Source of the DNA: Candidatus Wolfebacteria bacterium
GTDB lineage: Bacteria; Patescibacteriota; Minisyncoccia; UBA6257; UBA9933
Length of the DNA stretch: 8,436 bases
Assembly: GCA_026394835.1 (NCBI GenBank)
Contig: JAPLZW010000029.1
Coordinates: forward strand, 1-8,436
Reading direction: 5' to 3'
The notes below the pieces were generated by a model. It ran no database searches. It saw nothing but the letters and a program-made list of their open reading frames with translations, and was not told where the DNA came from. A program made the position numbers and the translations under genes. Of the stretch, positions 5,474 through 8,436 are shown one piece after another. Within the stretch, counting starts at the first letter, position 1; each line of letters opens with the position of its first letter.

Positions 5474-6850
5474 ATGTTTCGCGAATCTTCTTTTACCCCG
5501 TTAGAAATCTTGCTCAGAAAAACTTCAAAGAAGTTTTTCTGTTCTAATGCTAGGAAACTCTCATTTAAATACTCTTTTTCCACCAGCAAGACAGATGAGT
5601 CTTCGGTGGCCAGATTTCTAACGGGGTTCACCTTAATCGAACTCCTCATAGTCATCGGCATTCTCGCCGTCCTCGCCACTATCGCTGTCTTAGCTCTTAA
5701 CCCTCTGGAACTCGTAAAACAAGCAAGAGACAGCCAAAGAATGGCTGATTTAGCCACCCTCAACAAAGCCTTGTCCGTCTACCAGACTTCGGGTCAGATT
5801 GACCTCGGTAGCGCCACTAAGGTTTATGTCTCCATCCCAGCTAACCAGACCAATTGTTCTGACTTGGGTTTGCCGGTTTTGCCGGGAGGCTGGACTTACA
5901 GCTGCGTTCCAAGTTCCACTCTCCGAAATATAAACGGCACGGGCTGGATACCTCTCTCTTTCAGCGCGGTCTCCTATGGCACGCCTCTCGAGAAACTGCC
6001 GATTGACCCCATCAACACGACTTCGACCCGTAATTATTATACCTATGTTCCCGGAGGCAGTTGGGAGCTTGCGACCGCCATGGAATCAACTAAATACAAG
6101 ATGGGCGGCAATTCAGACAAAACTTCCAAGGATGGTGGCTCATACCCCGGGCTCTACGAAGAAGGCACTGATTTTTCTCTTCTGCCTATAGACTACGGAG
6201 ACTCAAGTCTTGTGGGATATTGGAAGTTTGATGAGGGAAGCGGGACTACGGCGTATGACTCTTCGGGATATGGGAATACCGGAACTTCTACGAATGGTCC
6301 CTCTTGGGTGACTGGAAAGCTTGGTGATGCTTTGCAATTCAATGGGATTAATTCCAATGTTGTTGTCGCGACAACTCCTTTATTGAGTATAGGATCCGCC
6401 AGTTTTTCTATTGTTCATTGGATAAAGCTAGGCGGGTCAAGCGAGAGTGGAACCGTTTGTAAGGGGACTCCTTTTAATTTGAGTGCTCCGGGTTATTGCG
6501 TGCGATTTGTTGGGGGAGGGAATAGTATGATGGTTCGAGTTAATACTTCTTCAAGCGGTAACAGCGGTGGAGGTACGTCAAATTCATTCTCGTGGGGTGA
6601 TTCACAATGGCATTATGTTGCATGGGTTGTTGACCGGACGACGCAAACATCAAAAGTATATATTGATAATCATCTTGCGGGAGGGCCTGATAGTGTTTCT
6701 GGATATCCCGACATATCCGGCTCTTCGAATATAACTATAGGAAGTGATGGTGGTCAATGGTATGTAAATGGCCTCATAGACGATGTCCGCGTTTATAACC
6801 GCGCTCTTTCCGCCGCGGAAGTCGCGGCGATTTATAATGCGACGAAGTAG
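5474..6850 (+). CDS. Type IV prepilin-like protein with C-terminal LamG domain
   Basis: The protein (458 residues from ATG 5474) has a class III/type IV prepilin signal: FLTG|FTLIELLIVIGILAVLATIAVLALNP, with predicted prepilin peptidase cleavage after G51, mature Phe1 and the conserved Glu5 (E56). The pilin helix continues to about residue 102 (ELVKQARDSQRMADLATLNKALSVYQ). A pseudopilin-like beta region follows, with a likely disulfide C129-C144. Residues about 246-456 form a LamG/concanavalin-like jellyroll: VGYWKFDEGSGTTAYDSSGYGNTG, GDALQFNG, WHYVAWVVDRTTQTSKVYIDN, GLIDDVRVYNRALSAAEVAAIYN. This suggests a minor pilin carrying an adhesin or glycan-binding tip. The 51-residue leader from ATG is unusually long. 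A GTG at 5606 would give the compact leader VARFLTG (read as fMet-ARFLTG) and is an equally credible start. Neither has a Shine-Dalgarno. A 16-bp inverted repeat spans this leader. Confidence 0.88.
   Translation: MFRESSFTPLEILLRKTSKKFFCSNARKLSFKYSFSTSKTDESSVARFLTGFTLIELLIVIGILAVLATIAVLALNPLELVKQARDSQRMADLATLNKALSVYQTSGQIDLGSATKVYVSIPANQTNCSDLGLPVLPGGWTYSCVPSSTLRNINGTGWIPLSFSAVSYGTPLEKLPIDPINTTSTRNYYTYVPGGSWELATAMESTKYKMGGNSDKTSKDGGSYPGLYEEGTDFSLLPIDYGDSSLVGYWKFDEGSGTTAYDSSGYGNTGTSTNGPSWVTGKLGDALQFNGINSNVVVATTPLLSIGSASFSIVHWIKLGGSSESGTVCKGTPFNLSAPGYCVRFVGGGNSMMVRVNTSSSGNSGGGTSNSFSWGDSQWHYVAWVVDRTTQTSKVYIDNHLAGGPDSVSGYPDISGSSNITIGSDGGQWYVNGLIDDVRVYNRALSAAEVAAIYNATK
5495..5627. repeat. Prepilin-leader inverted repeat with two internal hairpins
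   Basis: ACCCCGTTAGAAATCT (5495-5510) and AGATTTCTAACGGGGT (5612-5627) are a 16-bp perfect inverted repeat. Between them are a perfect 12-bp hairpin (5515-5526 with 5530-5541, loop AAA) and a second stem (CCACC 5580-5584 with GGTGG 5605-5609, inner AAGAC/GTCTT at 5588-5592/5599-5603). The right arm encodes RFLTG, the prepilin cleavage site, and the left arm encodes TPLEI. Confidence 0.85.
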
Positions 6851-6858
6851 CGAGGGAC

Positions 6859-7004
6859 TTGACCCCCACACCTAATCAGCTTGGGAATATGCCAGGGGTT
6901 TAATCTAGGAAATCGACATAAGCATTGTCTCAAAATAATGAATAGTCAAGATAAAATTTTTGAAATAATCAAAAATCTAAAAGCTGATTAGGTGTGGGGG
7001 TTGA
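6859..7004. mobile_element. MITE-like element with 20-bp perfect TIRs and TTGA duplication
   Basis: CCCCCACACCTAATCAGCTT (6863-6882) is the exact reverse complement of 6981-7000. The 138-bp unit is flanked by TTGA on both sides (6859-6862 and 7001-7004), as expected of a 4-bp target-site duplication. The interior carries a TTTTTGA/TCAAAAA hairpin (6957-6963, 6969-6975) and no coding capacity, so it would need a transposase supplied elsewhere. It starts 12 bases after the prepilin stop and could also act as that gene's transcript end. No transposase family can be assigned from the sequence alone. Confidence 0.65.
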
Positions 7005-7028
7005 CTTTTCCCCAAAACCGTGTATGCT
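7001..7028 (+). promoter_or_regulatory. Putative promoter of the 68-residue zinc-ribbon gene
   Basis: TTGACT (7001-7006), a 16-bp spacer and TATGCT (7023-7028) form a plausible sigma70-type promoter; TGCTAT (7025-7030) is an alternative -10. The first four bases of the -35 are the right-hand TTGA copy flanking the MITE-like element. Transcription would begin near 7035, leaving a leader of about 118 bases. Confidence 0.5.
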
Positions 7029-7030
7029 AT

Positions 7031-7136
7031 CCATAGTTTGGGACGAACCAAAATGAATACAGGTTAATCACTATGGTCATTTTGCTAAGTAATCAAACGT
7101 AAATTAAAGGGACGAAAATTCCGGTAAAGTCGGAAT
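7031..7136 (+). promoter_or_regulatory. Structured leader with competing pairings
   Basis: CCATAGT (7031-7037) pairs with ACTATGG (7070-7076), and CAAAATGA (7049-7056) pairs with TCATTTTG (7077-7084). The order gives a pseudoknot topology. TTTGG (7037-7041) can instead pair with CCAAA (7048-7052), which excludes the second stem. A further hairpin ATTCCG/CGGAAT (7118-7123, 7131-7136) lies near the start codon, and GGGACGAA occurs at about 7040 and again at about 7110. No known riboswitch class is recognised. Confidence 0.4.
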
Positions 7137-7152
7137 AAATCGCAATAGTAAA

Positions 7153-7359
7153 ATGCCATACGGTGATAACCAGGGTGGGGGCGATTTCCAGCGCACGTGG
7201 TTCGACGGCGATTGGGCTTGCGCGAAGTGCGGTAACAAAATTACCAGGCTTCCGTTCAAGCCGGATCCGTCAAGATTGGACCAGTTGCTGTGCCAGGATT
7301 GCCACCGCGAAAAGCGCCAGGCCTTCAGAGGTGGAGGCGGACGCTCTTTCGGAAGATAA
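7153..7359 (+). CDS. 68-residue CxxC/CxxC zinc-ribbon protein
   Basis: The protein has a single zinc ribbon, C23-x2-C26 (DWACAKCGNKITRLPF) and C47-x2-C50 (LLCQDCHREKR), between a Gly-rich N terminus (MPYGDNQGGGDFQRTWFDGD) and a basic Gly/Arg tail (RQAFRGGGGRSFGR). The flexible RGG-like tail plus zinc ribbon suggests an RNA- or DNA-binding protein. Similar small 'CxxC-x20-CxxC' proteins are common in Patescibacteria; this is recalled, not searched. There is no Shine-Dalgarno at ATG 7153, but a promoter and a long structured leader precede it and a strong terminator follows, so it is its own transcription unit and may be regulated at the RNA level. It is distinct from the other CxxC protein at 695-862. 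Confidence 0.85.
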   Translation: MPYGDNQGGGDFQRTWFDGDWACAKCGNKITRLPFKPDPSRLDQLLCQDCHREKRQAFRGGGGRSFGR

Positions 7360-7369
7360 CTGGACAATT

Positions 7370-7404
7370 GAAAATCCCCCGACTTGCGTCGGGGGTTTTC
7401 GTTT
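7370..7404 (+). terminator. Intrinsic terminator after the zinc-ribbon gene
   Basis: CCCCCGAC (7376-7383), loop TTGC, GTCGGGGG (7388-7395) is a perfect 8-bp stem extended by AAAA/TTTT across a single bulged T. The T-rich 3' side (TTTTCGTTT) completes a classical terminator. Confidence 0.88.
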
Positions 7405-7429
7405 AATATAATTCTAAAACTTTCAGGCG

Positions 7430-7444
7430 TATAATAATAAAAGG
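7430..7444 (+). promoter_or_regulatory. -10 box and ribosome site upstream of the SPW gene
   Basis: A perfect TATAAT (7430-7435) is followed by AAAGG (7440-7444), which lies 10 bases before the ATG at 7455. No clear -35 hexamer is present at 16-18 bp. Confidence 0.45.
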
Positions 7445-7454
7445 TCGCAAAATT

Positions 7455-7625
7455 ATGAAATACATCGGCTGGGCGCAACTGGTTTTGGGTTTGTGGATTC
7501 TGGCATCCCCGTGGATTTTAGGATTCGCCTACGTTAATATGGCGATGTGGAGCAGCGTTCTTGTCGGAATCTCTATCGCTATTTTGTCTCTTTGGGAGCT
7601 TTTCGGAGAGAAAACCGAAGATTAG
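7455..7625 (+). CDS. SPW-family small membrane protein
   Basis: This 56-residue gene has two hydrophobic segments: MKYIGWAQLVLGLWILASPWILGF (about 1-24) and MAMWSSVLVGISIAILSLWELF (about 29-50), and ends in a charged GEKTED tail. The first segment ends in the diagnostic ASPWILGF of the SPW repeat family (Pfam SPW), usually found as one or two two-helix units in bacterial membrane proteins of unknown function. A single unit is present here. It has its own TATAAT and AAAGG upstream. The stop is only 4 bases before the first possible start of the glutaredoxin gene and 28 before the preferred one, so the two are probably cotranscribed. Function is unknown. Confidence 0.85.
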   Translation: MKYIGWAQLVLGLWILASPWILGFAYVNMAMWSSVLVGISIAILSLWELFGEKTED

Positions 7626-7653
7626 CCCGATGGCTGTAATCATAAAAAATAAA

Positions 7654-7887
7654 ATGACAGTAAAAATATATTCCACGTCAACCTGCCCTTATTGCGTGAT
7701 GGCGAAAGATTTTTTAAAGAGCAATAAAATCTCTTTTGAAGAATTTAATGTCGGCACGGACACGAAAGCGAGGGAAGAGATGTTCAATAAATCCCATCAG
7801 ATGGGCGTGCCGGTTTTGGATATAAACGGTGAAATAATCGTGGGTTTCAACAGGCCGGAGATAGAGCGGACGTTAGGGTTAAAATAG
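7654..7887 (+). CDS. Glutaredoxin-like thiol-disulfide oxidoreductase (YruB type)
   Basis: The protein has a thioredoxin fold of 77 residues with beta strand MTVKIYSTST, the redox motif C11-P-Y-C14, a following helix (VMAKDFLKSNKI), the cis-proline loop GVPVLDINGE (P53) and a C-terminal helix (NRPEIERTLGLK). The CPYC centre and the GVPVLDI...IIVGFNRPEIE ending fit the YruB-type glutaredoxin-like family. It would exchange disulfides using glutathione or, more likely given the adjacent gene, electrons from thioredoxin reductase. ATG 7654 is chosen because the fold begins there. ATG 7630 adds MAVIIKNK and lies 4 bases after the SPW stop, so coupling to it is possible. Neither has a Shine-Dalgarno. 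The region to the next gene holds repeat DNA. Confidence 0.92.
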   Translation: MTVKIYSTSTCPYCVMAKDFLKSNKISFEEFNVGTDTKAREEMFNKSHQMGVPVLDINGEIIVGFNRPEIERTLGLK

Positions 7888-7904
7888 TGTAAACATCAAA
7901 AATC

Positions 7905-8020
7905 CCTGCCAGCCGGGCCTGCCGGCAGGCAGGAAAGTTTAAAATTTTCGTAATCGTTCTCGTTAATTTTAAATTTTTGAATTGTCATTTTCCATTTTGA
8001 TATTTCCATTTTAAATTTTC
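7905..8020. repeat. Composite intergenic repeat (copy B, reverse orientation)
   Basis: A rearranged GC palindrome (7905-7933, core GCCTGCCGGCAGGC at 7917-7930) is followed by AT-rich sequence containing ATTGTCATTTTCCATTTTGAT. Its reverse complement matches the layout of 5331-5434: AT-rich arm with AAAATGACAAT, then TTTCCTGCCTGCCGGCAGGC. The palindrome copy carries an extra AGCCGGG segment. It fills the gap between the glutaredoxin and thioredoxin reductase genes. Confidence 0.6.
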
Positions 8021-8021
8021 T

Positions 8022-8436
8022 ATGTACGACCTCATAATAATCGGCGGCGGACCGGGGGGAGTGGCCGCCGGAGTTTATGCCGCGAGGAAAAAAATAAAAT
8101 CAGCTTTGGTAACCGACGATTTCGGTGGGCAATCTTTTGATTCTTCGGAAATCCAAAATTGGATAGGAGAAAAATCGATTTCCGGTTATGATTTGGCGAA
8201 AAAATTGGAAGAGCATTTGCGTAGCCAGCCGGGCGTGGATATTTTTGAGAATGACAGAGTTTTGAAAGTTGAAAAAAATAGAGACGGATTTAAAGTTCTA
8301 ACGCAAGGCGGAAAATCACTGGACTCAAAAACCATTCTTGTCGTATCCGGCAGCCACAGAAAAAAACTCGGCGTGCCCGGAGAAAAAGAATTTAATGGTA
8401 AGGGTGTTGTTTATTGCGCGACTTGCGACGCCCCGC
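8022..8436 (+). CDS. trxB: Thioredoxin reductase, N-terminal part (cut by window end)
   Basis: The first 138 residues of a flavoprotein that passes electrons from NADPH through FAD to thioredoxin or a glutaredoxin-like partner. The FAD-binding motif is MYDLIIIGGGPGGVAAGVYAARK (GxGxxG at 8-13). GGQSFDSSEIQNWIGEKSISGYDLAKKLEEHL (35-66) matches the GGQ...ENWPG...G.EL region of TrxB, and ILVVSGSHRKKLGVPGE (105-121) matches the 'ATGA..R.L..PGE' segment. YCATCDAP at 131-138 contains the redox pair C132-x2-C135 of the low-molecular-weight type. The ATG at 8022 has no Shine-Dalgarno. The gene lies 134 bases after glutaredoxin across a repeat. An AhpF-like or ferredoxin-dependent reductase cannot be fully excluded without the C-terminal half. 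Confidence 0.93.
   Translation, partial: MYDLIIIGGGPGGVAAGVYAARKKIKSALVTDDFGGQSFDSSEIQNWIGEKSISGYDLAKKLEEHLRSQPGVDIFENDRVLKVEKNRDGFKVLTQGGKSLDSKTILVVSGSHRKKLGVPGEKEFNGKGVVYCATCDAP

Noticed and set aside
5467..5766. 99-residue minus-strand open frame over the prepilin leader
   Set aside because: It is antisense to the prepilin leader and helix; its sequence is explained by the inverted repeat and the conserved prepilin codons.
7104..7478. 124-residue minus-strand open frame
   Set aside because: It runs through the zinc-ribbon gene, its terminator and the promoter of the SPW gene, and shows no recognisable motif.
7561..7653. Extended N terminus for the glutaredoxin
   Set aside because: It would overlap the SPW gene and add residues with no place in the fold; starts at 7654 or 7630 fit the family length.

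Overview
The window looks like a chromosomal piece of a Patescibacteria (Candidate Phyla Radiation) genome, most likely Parcubacteria-like. This rests on several things seen together: small or shortened core proteins (a 182-residue RecO and a 430-residue single-chain glycyl-tRNA synthetase), a type IV prepilin fused to a LamG domain, several tiny CxxC zinc-ribbon proteins, mostly weak or absent Shine-Dalgarno sequences, and repeated copies of the GC palindrome CCTGCCTGCCGGCAGGCAGG in AT-rich intergenic DNA. The lineage call is inference; there is no rRNA or ribosomal protein here to confirm it.

Layout. Positions 1-503 are GC-rich and hold a small secreted Ala/Thr-rich protein of unknown function, closed by a strong terminator. 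Positions 553-917 form a compact transcription unit with a promoter, a 15-codon mini-ORF behind a perfect Shine-Dalgarno, a 55-residue CxxC/CxxC protein and a terminator. A 97-residue hypothetical protein follows (954-1247). It converges with glyS on a shared bidirectional terminator. The minus strand then carries glyS, a 618-residue membrane-anchored protein with Ig-like/DUF11-type repeats, and recO. The plus strand resumes with the LamG prepilin (5474-6850), a MITE-like element, a 68-residue zinc-ribbon protein with a structured leader, an SPW-family membrane protein, a YruB-type glutaredoxin, and the start of a thioredoxin reductase cut by the window end.

How the genes relate. Glutaredoxin and thioredoxin reductase form a thiol-redox pair, with the SPW protein just upstream. 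The LamG prepilin and the Ig-repeat membrane protein are cell-surface functions. RecO and GlyRS are housekeeping. No classical defence system, prophage, CRISPR array, tRNA or rRNA was found.

The most unusual content is non-coding. (1) A 16-bp perfect inverted repeat brackets the 5' end of the prepilin gene, and its right arm encodes the prepilin peptidase site. (2) A 138-bp MITE-like element with 20-bp perfect terminal inverted repeats and a TTGA duplication supplies part of a promoter. (3) Two further long inverted repeats lie back to back between recO and its minus-strand neighbour. (4) A GC palindrome family has one copy in frame inside recO. (5) The leader of the 68-residue zinc-ribbon gene has mutually exclusive pairings, including a pseudoknot topology. 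All structures were found by eye and no folding energies were calculated.
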